Assembly (NCBI GenBank): GCA_023396115.1
Contig: JAEWXC010000037.1
Coordinates: 1-5,414 of the forward strand
From: Actinomycetes bacterium
GTDB taxonomy: Bacteria; Actinomycetota; Actinomycetes; Propionibacteriales; Nocardioidaceae
Direction of reading: 5' to 3'
Length of the DNA stretch: 5,414 bases
Shown: positions 1 to 5,400 of the stretch, in pieces
How positions within the stretch are numbered: the first letter of the stretch is position 1
Layout of the letters: each line of letters opens with the position of its first letter
The notes under the pieces: model-generated
Seen by the model: only the letters and a program-made list of their open reading frames with translations
Told to the model about the DNA's origin: nothing
The model's database searches: none
Program-made: the position numbers and the translations under genes

Positions 1-116
1 GCGCGGCCCGCCGCGGCATCGTCGCCGACGACCTGGTCGAGGGCGTCACCATCGCCGGGGCCGCGGTCTTCGCCGAGCAGGCTCTCGGCGAGGGCGTTCA
101 GGCCCTCGTCTACTGA
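1..116 (+). CDS. 3' end of an unidentified protein gene
   Basis: The first complete codon is at position 3 and the frame stays open to a TGA at 114-116, giving 37 residues of a C-terminus that ends in GEGVQALVY. The codons are GC-rich at the third position, as in the other genes here, and the peptide is rich in Ala, Gly and Val with regularly spaced hydrophobic residues. This fits the end of a soluble alpha/beta or helical domain. I do not recognise the family, and the piece is too short to assign a function. The gene runs toward the hydrolase gene on the opposite strand, so its transcript would enter the repeat cluster that starts about 10 nt after the stop. The rest of the gene lies outside the window. 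That this is coding is likely; the product is unknown. Confidence 0.6.
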   Translation, partial: AARRGIVADDLVEGVTIAGAAVFAEQALGEGVQALVY

Positions 117-126
117 CCCTCTCCCC

Positions 127-174
127 CGCCCACCGGGCACTCGTGCGAGCCGCAGGATCGCCGACCGGGCACTT
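127..174 (-). repeat. Two degenerate reverse-orientation repeat units
   Basis: Segments 127-142 and 159-174 are 32 bp apart and share the block ACCGGGCACT. Their similarity continues past the core through GTGCG. Each is the reverse complement, with one to three mismatches, of the 16-base core AAGTGCCCGGTCAGCG that is repeated downstream. The copy at 159-174 differs from an exact reverse complement at one base; the copy at 127-142 is more diverged. They look like older, decayed members of the same repeat family in the opposite orientation. They give transcripts from either side the means to fold against the forward copies. Confidence 0.75.
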
Positions 175-201
175 GTGCGTGCGTAAGTGCCCGGTCAGCG
201 A
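158..201. terminator. Long hairpin between convergent genes, possible bidirectional terminator
   Basis: Bases 158-174 pair with 185-201 in 16 of 17 positions; the one mismatch is C162 against A197. The loop is ten bases, 175-184, GTGCGTGCGT. The stem is very GC-rich and would form in RNA from either strand. It lies between the stop of the upstream plus-strand gene (116) and the stop of the minus-strand hydrolase (342), which is where a shared terminator is expected. There is no U-run after either arm. It may therefore be a U-less actinobacterial-style terminator or a 3'-end stabiliser, or simply the palindromic core of the repeat element. The structure is directly visible; the terminator role is inferred. 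Confidence 0.55.
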
Positions 202-327
202 CAACCCGGCACGCAAGTGCCCGGTCAGCGCCACGCAAGTGCCCGGTCAGCGCCACGCAAGTGCCCGGTCAGCGCCACGCAAGTGCCCGGTCAGCGCCAC
301 GCAAGTGCCCGGTCAGCGCCACGCAAG
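185..327 (+). repeat. Tandem 22-bp direct repeat array
   Basis: The 16-base core AAGTGCCCGGTCAGCG occurs six times, starting at 185, 215, 237, 259, 281 and 303. From 215 to 324 it is followed each time by the same linker CCACGC. This gives five perfect, uninterrupted 22-bp copies, plus the first three bases of a sixth at 325-327. The copy at 185 has a 14-base linker in place of 6, so it is offset by 30 bp. The lack of any mismatch among the five copies suggests recent expansion by slippage or unequal exchange. There are no variable spacers, so it is not a CRISPR array. Because 22 is not a multiple of three and the unit has no stop, long artificial reading frames run through it on both strands. 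The period of about two helical turns would put any bound protein on one DNA face. Function is unknown. Confidence 0.95.
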
Positions 328-341
328 GGGGGAGGTCGGCG

Positions 342-1367
342 TCAGGGGTGGGCCAGACGACGCAGGGCGTCGCCGATCTCCTCGACACACGCCCGGGAGC
401 GACGCCCGGCGCCGACGACGTTGAAGAACGAGTGGATCTGGTCCTCGAACTCGACGTGCTCGGTCCGCACCCCTGCCGCGGCCAGCCGGTCGGCGAAGGC
501 CCGGCCCTCGTCCCGCAGCGGGTCGAACCCGGCGGTGCACACCCACGCCGGCGGCAACTCGGCCGGCAGCTCGGCCCGGGCCAGGTCCACGCGCGGGTCC
601 TCACCCATCCACGGCTCGGGCAGGTAGCTGGCCTGGGCCAGGTCCATGAACCCGGCGGTGAGGAAGAAACCCTCGCTGAACGTCGTGCGCGAGGTGGACT
701 CCCCGCGGGTGTCGGTGACCGGGTAGACGAGCAGCTGGAAGGCCAGGGGCCAACCGCGCCGGGTCGCCTCGATCGCCACCCCGGCAGCCAGGTTGCCCCC
801 GGCGGAGTCACCCCCGGTACCGATCCGTTCCGGGTCCACGCCGAGCTCGGCGGTGTGCTCGCGCGCCCACCCCAGGGCCGTCACCACGTCGTCGAACGCC
901 GCGGGGAACGGGTGCTCGGGCGCCAGCCGGTAGTCCACCGACAGCACCCGTACCCCGGCCCGTTCGGCCAGCACCCGACAGGTCGCGTCGTGGGTGTCGA
1001 GGTCGCCGTAGATCCACCCGCCGCCGTGGGCGAGGACCAGCAGCGGGTCGACGCCGGTCGAGGTGGTCGGCACGTACAGCCGGGCCGGCACCCCGCCGGC
1101 GTCCAGGTCGCGCACCGACCCGATCGGCTGGTCCCCGGCCCCGGCCAGCGACTGGAACCGGATGACCTCGCGACCCCGCGGGATCGGGAGGGTCTCGGCC
1201 GGCGGGTGCCCCGAGAGCCGGTTCAGCTTGAGCAGCAACTGTGTCTCGACCGCGAGCCGTCGCCCGTCGCGCTCGACCGGCCTGCCGGCCAGGACCCGCT
1301 GCAGCGGGGCGGGGAGTCGGAGCAGACCACGCAGTACGGCCACCTGGACCAGCTCGATGCGTCGCAC
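342..1367 (-). CDS. Alpha/beta-hydrolase, HSL/family IV esterase type
   Basis: This is a probable cytoplasmic carboxylesterase of the hormone-sensitive-lipase (family IV) group, which hydrolyses esters of short to medium acyl chains; the natural substrate cannot be read from sequence. Counting from the GTG at 1367 (341 aa), the oxyanion-hole motif HGGGW is at 114-118. The nucleophile elbow GDSAGG is at 186-191 with Ser188. The acid is Asp282 in GFDPLRDEG and the base is His312 in DQIHSFF. The DYRLAPEHPFPAA block after the HGGG strand is typical of the family. An N-terminal cap of about 80 residues precedes the hydrolase core, and there is no signal peptide. The GTG at 1367 is preferred because TAGGTT lies just upstream, serving as either an AGG-type ribosome site or a leaderless -10. 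A TTG at 1376 would add three residues. The gene is transcribed divergently from ppk and converges on the repeat cluster. The family assignment is firm; the role is unknown. Confidence 0.92.
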   Translation of the reverse strand: MRRIELVQVAVLRGLLRLPAPLQRVLAGRPVERDGRRLAVETQLLLKLNRLSGHPPAETLPIPRGREVIRFQSLAGAGDQPIGSVRDLDAGGVPARLYVPTTSTGVDPLLVLAHGGGWIYGDLDTHDATCRVLAERAGVRVLSVDYRLAPEHPFPAAFDDVVTALGWAREHTAELGVDPERIGTGGDSAGGNLAAGVAIEATRRGWPLAFQLLVYPVTDTRGESTSRTTFSEGFFLTAGFMDLAQASYLPEPWMGEDPRVDLARAELPAELPPAWVCTAGFDPLRDEGRAFADRLAAAGVRTEHVEFEDQIHSFFNVVGAGRRSRACVEEIGDALRRLAHP

Positions 1368-1374
1368 AACCGGC

Positions 1375-1380
1375 AACCTA
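1375..1380 (-). promoter_or_regulatory. Candidate -10 or ribosome site of the hydrolase gene
   Basis: Read on the minus strand the hexamer is TAGGTT, which fits the actinobacterial -10 pattern TANNNT. It ends seven bases before the GTG at 1367, the spacing expected if transcription starts at the start codon and the mRNA is leaderless. The same bases contain AGGT eight bases upstream of that GTG, so they could instead be a weak Shine-Dalgarno site. Either reading favours GTG 1367 over TTG 1376. I see no convincing -35 element. Confidence 0.3.
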
Positions 1381-1405
1381 GCGGACCCGGGGCCCGTCGT
1401 CGGCG

Positions 1406-1438
1406 GGTCACGCTCGTGTCACGTCCCGTTCACCCGCC
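1406..1438 (+). promoter_or_regulatory. Putative PHO box (PhoP binding site) upstream of ppk
   Basis: Three units recur with an exact 11-bp period: GGTCACGCTCG (1406-1416), TGTCACGTCCC (1417-1427) and GTTCACCCGCC (1428-1438). Each carries a TCAC core at the same place. In Streptomyces, PhoP binds tandem 11-bp direct-repeat units of the type G(G/T)TCAYYYR(G/C)G. The third unit matches nearly perfectly, and the first two match in the TCAC core but less well after it. The box ends 5 bp before a candidate -10 and would overlap the -35 position of the ppk promoter, the usual place for PhoP-activated promoters. PhoP control of ppk is known in Streptomyces lividans. The repeats are visible; PhoP binding is inferred. 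Confidence 0.7.
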
Positions 1439-1455
1439 GGTGCGACACTCGCACC
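1439..1455. promoter_or_regulatory. Perfect 7-3-7 dyad abutting the ppk start codon
   Basis: GGTGCGA (1439-1445) and TCGCACC (1449-1455) are exact reverse complements separated by CAC. The dyad begins directly after the last PHO-box unit and ends at the base before the ppk ATG. It contains the candidate -10. It could be an operator where a dimeric repressor blocks RNA polymerase. If the transcript starts further upstream, it could form a hairpin that hides the start codon. The symmetry is directly visible; the function is inferred. Confidence 0.5.
1444..1449 (+). promoter_or_regulatory. Candidate -10 of ppk, possibly leaderless
   Basis: GACACT resembles the -10 consensus at four of six positions (compare TATACT). 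It ends six bases before the ATG at 1456, so transcription would start at or very near the A of the start codon. There is no purine-rich Shine-Dalgarno site ahead of the ATG, which agrees with a leaderless mRNA. The -35 position falls inside the PHO box and is poor, as expected for an activator-dependent promoter. Confidence 0.4.
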
Positions 1456-3648
1456 ATGTCGCCGTCTGGAGAGCCCTCACTGCACCTGGCCGCCGTCACC
1501 AGCCACGTCGAGGACCTCGACGCGCCGGCACCTGACGCCTCCGGGCACCCCGACGAGCCGTTCGACGTCGAGCCGCCCTACGAGCCCGGCGCCGGGCTGG
1601 CCGCGCTCGCCGAGGAGTTCCCCGACCGGTTCGGGGACCGCGAGCTCAGCTGGCTGCGGTTCAACGAGCGGGTCCTGGACATGGCCGAGGACGAGAGCCT
1701 GCCGCTGCTGGAGCGGGCCAGGTTCCTGGCGATCTTCGCCTCCAACCTCGACGAGTTCTTCATGGTCCGGGTCGCCGGCCTGAAGCGACGCATCGCCGCC
1801 GGGGTCGCGGTTCGCGCCGCCTCGGGGATGTTGCCGCGCGAGGTGCTGGAGTCGATCTGGACCAGCGGCCAGGACCTGATGCAGCGCCACGCCCGTGTCT
1901 TCGCCGAGCAGATCACCCCGTCGTTGCAGGAGCAGGGCATTGTGCTGGTGCGCTGGTCCGACCTGGACAAGGACGAGCAGAAGCACTGCAAGAAGCTGTT
2001 CAAGGAACGTGTCTTCCCGGTGCTGACCCCGCTGTCGGTGGACCCGGCGCACCCGTTCCCCTACATCTCGGGGCTCTCGCTCAACCTGGCCGTCGTCGTG
2101 CGCCACCCCAAGACCGGCACCGAGCACTTCGCCCGGGTGAAGGTGCCGCCGATCTTCTCCCGCTTCGTGCCGTTGGGGAACCAGCGGTTCGTGCCGCTGG
2201 AGGACGTCATCGGCGAGCACCTCAAGCGGCTCTTCCCCGGCATGGAGGTCGTCGCCGCGCACACCTTCCGGGTCACCCGCAACGAGGACCTCGAGGTCGA
2301 GGAGGACGACGCCGAGAACCTGCTCAAGGCGCTGGAGAAGGAGCTGCTGCGCCGCAAGTTCGGGCCCGCGGTGCGTCTGGAGGTGGAGTCCGACATCTCC
2401 CCGCGGGTGCTGGACCTGCTCGTCTCCGAGCTCGGGGTCGCCCCCGAGGAGGTGTTCCGGCTGACCGGTCCGCTGGACCTGCGGGGGCTGCACGACATCG
2501 CCGACCTGCCGCGCGAGGACCTCAAGTACGCGACCTTCGTGCCCACCACCCACCCGCTGCTCGCGGAGAAGGAGTCCGCCTCCCCGGTGGACATCTTCGA
2601 GGCGGTGCGCCGCACCGACGTCCTCCTGCACCACCCCTACGACTCGTTCGCCACCTCGGTGCAGCGGTTCATCGAGCAGGCCGCCGCCGACCCGCACGTG
2701 CTCGCGATCAAGCAGACCCTCTACCGCACCTCCGGCGACTCCCCGGTGATCGACGCCCTGGTCGACGCCGCCGAGGCCGGCAAGCAGGTGCTGGTCATCG
2801 TGGAGATCAAGGCCCGCTTCGACGAGAGCGCCAACATCCGCTGGGCCCGCAAGCTCGAGCACGCCGGCTGCCACGTGGTCTACGGCCAGGTGGGCCTCAA
2901 GACGCACTGCAAGTTGGCGATGGTGGTGCGGGACGAACCCGACGGGATCCGCCGCTACACCCACATCGGGACCGGCAACTACAACCCCAAGACCGCCCGG
3001 ATCTACGAGGACTTCGGGTTGCTGACCAGCAACGAGACGATCGGCGAGGACGTCGCGCACCTGTTCAACAACCTGTCCGGGATCAGCCGCAACGCCCGCT
3101 ACGACACGCTGCTGGTCGCCCCCGACTCGGTGCGCTCGGGCCTGGTCGACCAGATCCACGCCGAGATCGAGCACCACCGCGCCGGCCGGCCCGCGCACAT
3201 CCGGATCAAGGCCAACTCGATCGTCGACGAGGAGGCGATCGACGCGCTCTACCTGGCCTCGCGCGAGGGGGTGCCGGTGGAGCTGCTGATCCGCGGCATC
3301 TGCGCGCTGCGCCCCGGGGTGCCCGGGCTGTCGGAGACGATCACGGTCCGCTCGGTGCTGGGACGGTTCCTGGAGCACAGCCGGGTCTTCTCGTTCGCCG
3401 GCGGCGGCGAGCCGAGCGTGTGGATCGGGTCGGCGGACCTGATGCACCGCAACCTGGACCGCCGGGTGGAGGTGCTGGTGCGGCTGCCGCGGGTCGAGGA
3501 CCGCGAGGCCGTCGACGCCCTGCTGGAGGAGGCGTTCGACCCAGCCACCAGTGCCTGGGAGCTCGGGCCGGACGGCCGCTGGACCCACCACGCGGGCCAG
3601 CAGCACCTGCAGGAGAGCCTGATCGAGCGGCAGCGCCGACGCCGCTGA
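1456..3648 (+). CDS. ppk: Polyphosphate kinase 1
   Basis: PPK1 reversibly transfers the gamma-phosphate of ATP to a growing inorganic polyphosphate chain through a phosphohistidine intermediate; it is usually a peripheral membrane or cytoplasmic oligomer. The protein is 730 aa. ELSWLRFN (63-70) and NLDEFFMVRVAGL (97-109) mark the N-terminal domain. A head domain follows, and the two phospholipase-D-like catalytic domains start near HHPYDSF (392-398). Key residues are present: Arg424, Arg454, His484 in KTHCK, His503 in YTHIGTGNYN, and His641 in LEHSR. They align with E. coli R375, R405, H435 (the phosphorylated His), H454 and H592 at a constant offset of 49. The late motif SADLMHRNLDRRVE (659-672) is also intact. 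The first 62 residues are an acidic, Pro-rich extension not found in E. coli, and the end is a run of arginines. ATG 1456 is the only good start in this frame. A PHO box lies just upstream, and phosphate transport genes follow. Confidence 0.98.
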   Translation: MSPSGEPSLHLAAVTSHVEDLDAPAPDASGHPDEPFDVEPPYEPGAGLAALAEEFPDRFGDRELSWLRFNERVLDMAEDESLPLLERARFLAIFASNLDEFFMVRVAGLKRRIAAGVAVRAASGMLPREVLESIWTSGQDLMQRHARVFAEQITPSLQEQGIVLVRWSDLDKDEQKHCKKLFKERVFPVLTPLSVDPAHPFPYISGLSLNLAVVVRHPKTGTEHFARVKVPPIFSRFVPLGNQRFVPLEDVIGEHLKRLFPGMEVVAAHTFRVTRNEDLEVEEDDAENLLKALEKELLRRKFGPAVRLEVESDISPRVLDLLVSELGVAPEEVFRLTGPLDLRGLHDIADLPREDLKYATFVPTTHPLLAEKESASPVDIFEAVRRTDVLLHHPYDSFATSVQRFIEQAAADPHVLAIKQTLYRTSGDSPVIDALVDAAEAGKQVLVIVEIKARFDESANIRWARKLEHAGCHVVYGQVGLKTHCKLAMVVRDEPDGIRRYTHIGTGNYNPKTARIYEDFGLLTSNETIGEDVAHLFNNLSGISRNARYDTLLVAPDSVRSGLVDQIHAEIEHHRAGRPAHIRIKANSIVDEEAIDALYLASREGVPVELLIRGICALRPGVPGLSETITVRSVLGRFLEHSRVFSFAGGGEPSVWIGSADLMHRNLDRRVEVLVRLPRVEDREAVDALLEEAFDPATSAWELGPDGRWTHHAGQQHLQESLIERQRRRR

Positions 3649-3660
3649 GCGCCCCTGCTG

Positions 3661-3692
3661 CACCGGCCCGGTGGCCTACCACGCGGTAGGTC
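3661..3692. terminator. Two adjoining small dyads after ppk
   Basis: CACCGG-C-CCGGTG (3661-3673) is a perfect 13-base palindrome starting 13 nt after the ppk stop. CCTACC-ACGC-GGTAGG (3675-3690) is a perfect 6-4-6 inverted repeat that can extend to 3673-3692 through a G-U and a G-C pair. Both lie in the 134-bp gap between ppk and the DUF47 gene. They may act as a weak terminator for ppk; neither is followed by a U-run. The second could instead be an operator upstream of the next promoter. The symmetry is visible; the role is uncertain. Confidence 0.35.
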
Positions 3693-3716
3693 CGGATTTC
3701 CGCGCGGGTCCGCGGG

Positions 3717-3747
3717 TTGCGCGTCGGCACGGTCGACCCCCTAGCAT
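3717..3747 (+). promoter_or_regulatory. Candidate promoter of the DUF47-pit operon
   Basis: TAGCAT at 3742-3747 fits the actinobacterial -10 pattern TANNNT and is one of the few A/T-containing hexamers in this gap. TTGCGC at 3717-3722 is a possible -35, but its 19-bp spacing is longer than ideal. Transcription would begin near 3754 and give a leader of about 29 nt that includes the strong ribosome site at 3773. No clear 11-bp TCAC repeats are seen here, in contrast to the ppk promoter. Confidence 0.4.
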
Positions 3748-3772
3748 GGCGACCGTTCAGCGCCTCCACACC

Positions 3773-3777
3773 AGGAG
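3773..3777 (+). promoter_or_regulatory. Ribosome binding site fixing the DUF47 start
   Basis: AGGAG lies five bases before the GTG at 3783. It selects that GTG over the in-frame TTG at 3717, whose extra 22 residues do not resemble the usual beginning of the family and which would run through the promoter region. Confidence 0.75.
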
Positions 3778-3782
3778 TTCTT

Positions 3783-4400
3783 GTGGCGTTCAAGTTCCGA
3801 CCCGTCGACGCGTCGTTCTACGACCTCTTCGCCCAGTCGGCCCAGCACCTGCTCACCGGTGCCGGCCTGCTCGCGGAGATGCTCAACGAAGACAGCAACC
3901 GTGAGGACAACGCGCGCCGCATGCGCGAGGCCGAGCACGCTGCCGACGAGACCACGCACGCGATCGTCAAGCAGGTCAACAGCACCTTCGTGACCCCCTT
4001 CGACCGTGAGGACATCTACGACCTGGCCAGCGGCCTGGACGACGTGATGGACCTGATGGACGAGGCCGTCGACTGGATCCTGCTCTACGAGGTCGGCGAA
4101 CTGCCGGCCCGGTTCTCCGAGCTGGTCGAGGTGCTGCAGCGCTGCGCCGAGGTCACCGCCGAGGCGATGCCGAAGCTGCGCTCGATGGCCGACCTGGAGG
4201 ACTACTGGATCGAGGTCAACCGCCTCGAGAACACCGGGGACAAGGCGTACCGCCGGATCCTCGCCAGCCTCTTCAGCGGCCAGTACGAGGCGCTCGAGGT
4301 GCTGAAGCTCAAGGACATCGTGGAGTCGCTGGAGGGCGCGATCGACGCCTTCGAGACCGTGGCGAACACGGTGGAGCAGATCGCGGTCAAGGAGTCCTGA
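3783..4400 (+). CDS. PhoU-like DUF47 protein, Pit-associated
   Basis: This is a DUF47 family protein (PhoU-related, formerly TIGR00153-type), 205 aa, the normal length. Members are soluble, all-helical bundles that bind metal ions and are typically encoded next to PiT transporters; they are thought to regulate or assist phosphate uptake. The start AFKFRPVDASFYDLF is typical of the actinobacterial branch. Acidic PhoU-like ExxxD motifs occur at Glu51-Asp55, Glu149-Asp153 and Glu184-Asp188, and an acid-rich stretch LDDVMDLMDEA spans 85-95, consistent with metal clusters. There is no signal peptide or membrane segment. The gene is followed after only 4 nt by pit, whose ribosome site overlaps its last codons, so the two are almost certainly cotranscribed and translationally coupled. 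The family is clear. The exact mechanism (gating Pit, sensing phosphate, or both) is not established by the sequence. Confidence 0.93.
   Translation: MAFKFRPVDASFYDLFAQSAQHLLTGAGLLAEMLNEDSNREDNARRMREAEHAADETTHAIVKQVNSTFVTPFDREDIYDLASGLDDVMDLMDEAVDWILLYEVGELPARFSELVEVLQRCAEVTAEAMPKLRSMADLEDYWIEVNRLENTGDKAYRRILASLFSGQYEALEVLKLKDIVESLEGAIDAFETVANTVEQIAVKES
4389..4394 (+). promoter_or_regulatory. Ribosome binding site of pit inside the DUF47 gene
   Basis: AAGGAG lies within the last codons of the DUF47 gene (Lys-Glu-Ser-stop) and ten bases before the pit GTG at 4405. Its position means ribosomes finishing the first gene pass through the pit initiation site, which supports translational coupling. 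Confidence 0.65.
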
Positions 4401-4404
4401 CAGC

Positions 4405-5400
4405 GTGGAAATCGCGCTCATCGTCGCCGTCGTCGTCGTCGCCCTGATCTTCGACTACACCAACGGCTTCCACGACGCAGCCAACGCGATCGCCACGTCG
4501 GTCTCCACCCGGGCGCTGACCCCGCGGGTCGCGCTCGGAATGGCCGCCGTCATGAACTTCGTCGGCGCGTTCCTGGGTCAGAAAGTGGCCCACACCGTCC
4601 AGGACACCATCAGTCCCGGCGACGGGACCCACGCCCTGACGATCGTGATGTGCGGCCTGTTGGGCGCCATCGCGTGGAACATGATCACCTGGTACTTCGG
4701 CATGCCGTCGTCCTCGACGCACGCCCTCATCGGTGGTCTGGTCGGCTCCGCGCTGGCCGCCGGCGTCTACGTCAACTGGGGCACGGTGCGCGACAAGGTC
4801 GCCATCCCGATGGTGCTCTCCCCGATCGTGGCGTTCAGCCTCGGCTTCCTGGTGATGCTGGCGATCATGTGGCTGTTCCGGCGCGCCAACCCGCACCGGG
4901 CGCAGCGCGGGTTCAAGCTCGCGCAGACCGCCTCGGCCGCCGCGATGGCGCTGGGTCACGGTCTGCAGGACGCCCAGAAGACGATGGGTGTCATCTTCCT
5001 GGCGCTGCTGGCCGGCAACCACGTCGCTGCCGACGACCCGCTGCCGCTGTGGGTGATCATCGCCGCCGCGGGCGCGATCTCGCTGGGCACCTGGTCGGGC
5101 GGCTGGCGCATCATGCGCACGCTGGGCCGCCGGATCATCCACCTGGACCCGGCCCGCGGTTTCGCGGCCGAGTCGGTGGCCGCCGGCGTCCTGTACTCCA
5201 CCGCGTACGTCTTCGAGGCCCCGATCTCCACCACCCACACGATCACCACCGCGGTGATGGGTGTCGGCGCGACCAAGCGGGTCTCCGCGGTCCGCTGGGG
5301 CGTGGCCAAGTCGATCGTCACCGCCTGGGTGCTGACCTTCCCGGCCGCCGGTGCCGTGGCGGCGCTCTGCTACGGGATCGCGCACTTCTGGCTCCCCTGA
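4405..5400 (+). CDS. pit: PiT-family inorganic phosphate permease
   Basis: This is a low-affinity phosphate importer of the inner membrane, of the PiT family (PHO4/PitA), normally driven by cations (H+ with metal-phosphate in bacteria, Na+ in some). The protein is 331 aa, at the short end typical of actinobacterial and archaeal members that lack the large central loop of E. coli PitA (about 500 aa). The family's duplicated signature is present: DYTNGFHDAANAIA (17-30) in the first half and GHGLQDAQKTMG (184-195) in the second. Each is followed by a Ser/Thr-His motif, PSSSTHALIGG (101-111) and PISTTHTITTAVMG (273-286). Hydrophobic segments are visible near 2-16, 42-58, 77-97, 104-122, 133-158, 176-203, 214-229, 255-272 and 302-328. 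The start is GTG 4405, preceded by AAGGAG. The gene is the second of a two-gene operon with the DUF47 partner. Confidence 0.96.
   Translation: MEIALIVAVVVVALIFDYTNGFHDAANAIATSVSTRALTPRVALGMAAVMNFVGAFLGQKVAHTVQDTISPGDGTHALTIVMCGLLGAIAWNMITWYFGMPSSSTHALIGGLVGSALAAGVYVNWGTVRDKVAIPMVLSPIVAFSLGFLVMLAIMWLFRRANPHRAQRGFKLAQTASAAAMALGHGLQDAQKTMGVIFLALLAGNHVAADDPLPLWVIIAAAGAISLGTWSGGWRIMRTLGRRIIHLDPARGFAAESVAAGVLYSTAYVFEAPISTTHTITTAVMGVGATKRVSAVRWGVAKSIVTAWVLTFPAAGAVAALCYGIAHFWLP

Noticed and set aside
185..327. CRISPR array
   Set aside because: The repeats are directly contiguous with a constant 6-base linker. There are no variable spacers of 25-40 bp and no cas genes nearby.
185..327. Iteron-type replication origin
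   Set aside because: The 22-bp period fits iterons, but there is no AT-rich unwinding region, DnaA box or replication initiator gene, and the neighbours are chromosomal housekeeping genes.
143..424. Open reading frames through the repeat array that encode a repeated peptide (KCPVSAT, QVPGQRH, SARSAPR)
   Set aside because: A stop-free 22-bp unit necessarily gives open frames with a 22-residue period on both strands. There is no ribosome site, and the frames run into the antisense strand of the hydrolase gene.
1063..1455. Upstream extension of the ppk frame
   Set aside because: The frame is open here only because it overlaps the hydrolase gene antisense. The added residues are not Ppk-like and no ribosome site is present; ATG 1456 fits the promoter layout and the family.
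1477..3663. Long minus-strand reading frame opposite ppk
   Set aside because: It is an antisense shadow caused by strong GC bias. Its translation is low-complexity (rich in His, Gln, Val, Gly), and the opposite strand encodes an unmistakable polyphosphate kinase.
3701..3723. CGCGC/GCGCG inverted repeat before the DUF47 gene
   Set aside because: A short pure-GC match is expected by chance in such GC-rich DNA and has no supporting context.
3755..3765. Single GTTCA-type half unit of a PHO box before the DUF47 gene
   Set aside because: Only one unit is present, with no 11-bp-phased partner on either side, and it lies downstream of the candidate transcription start.
4387..5385. Long minus-strand reading frame opposite pit
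   Set aside because: It is an antisense shadow with a low-complexity Arg/Gly/His/Asp translation. The plus strand encodes a clear PiT permease with both signature motifs.
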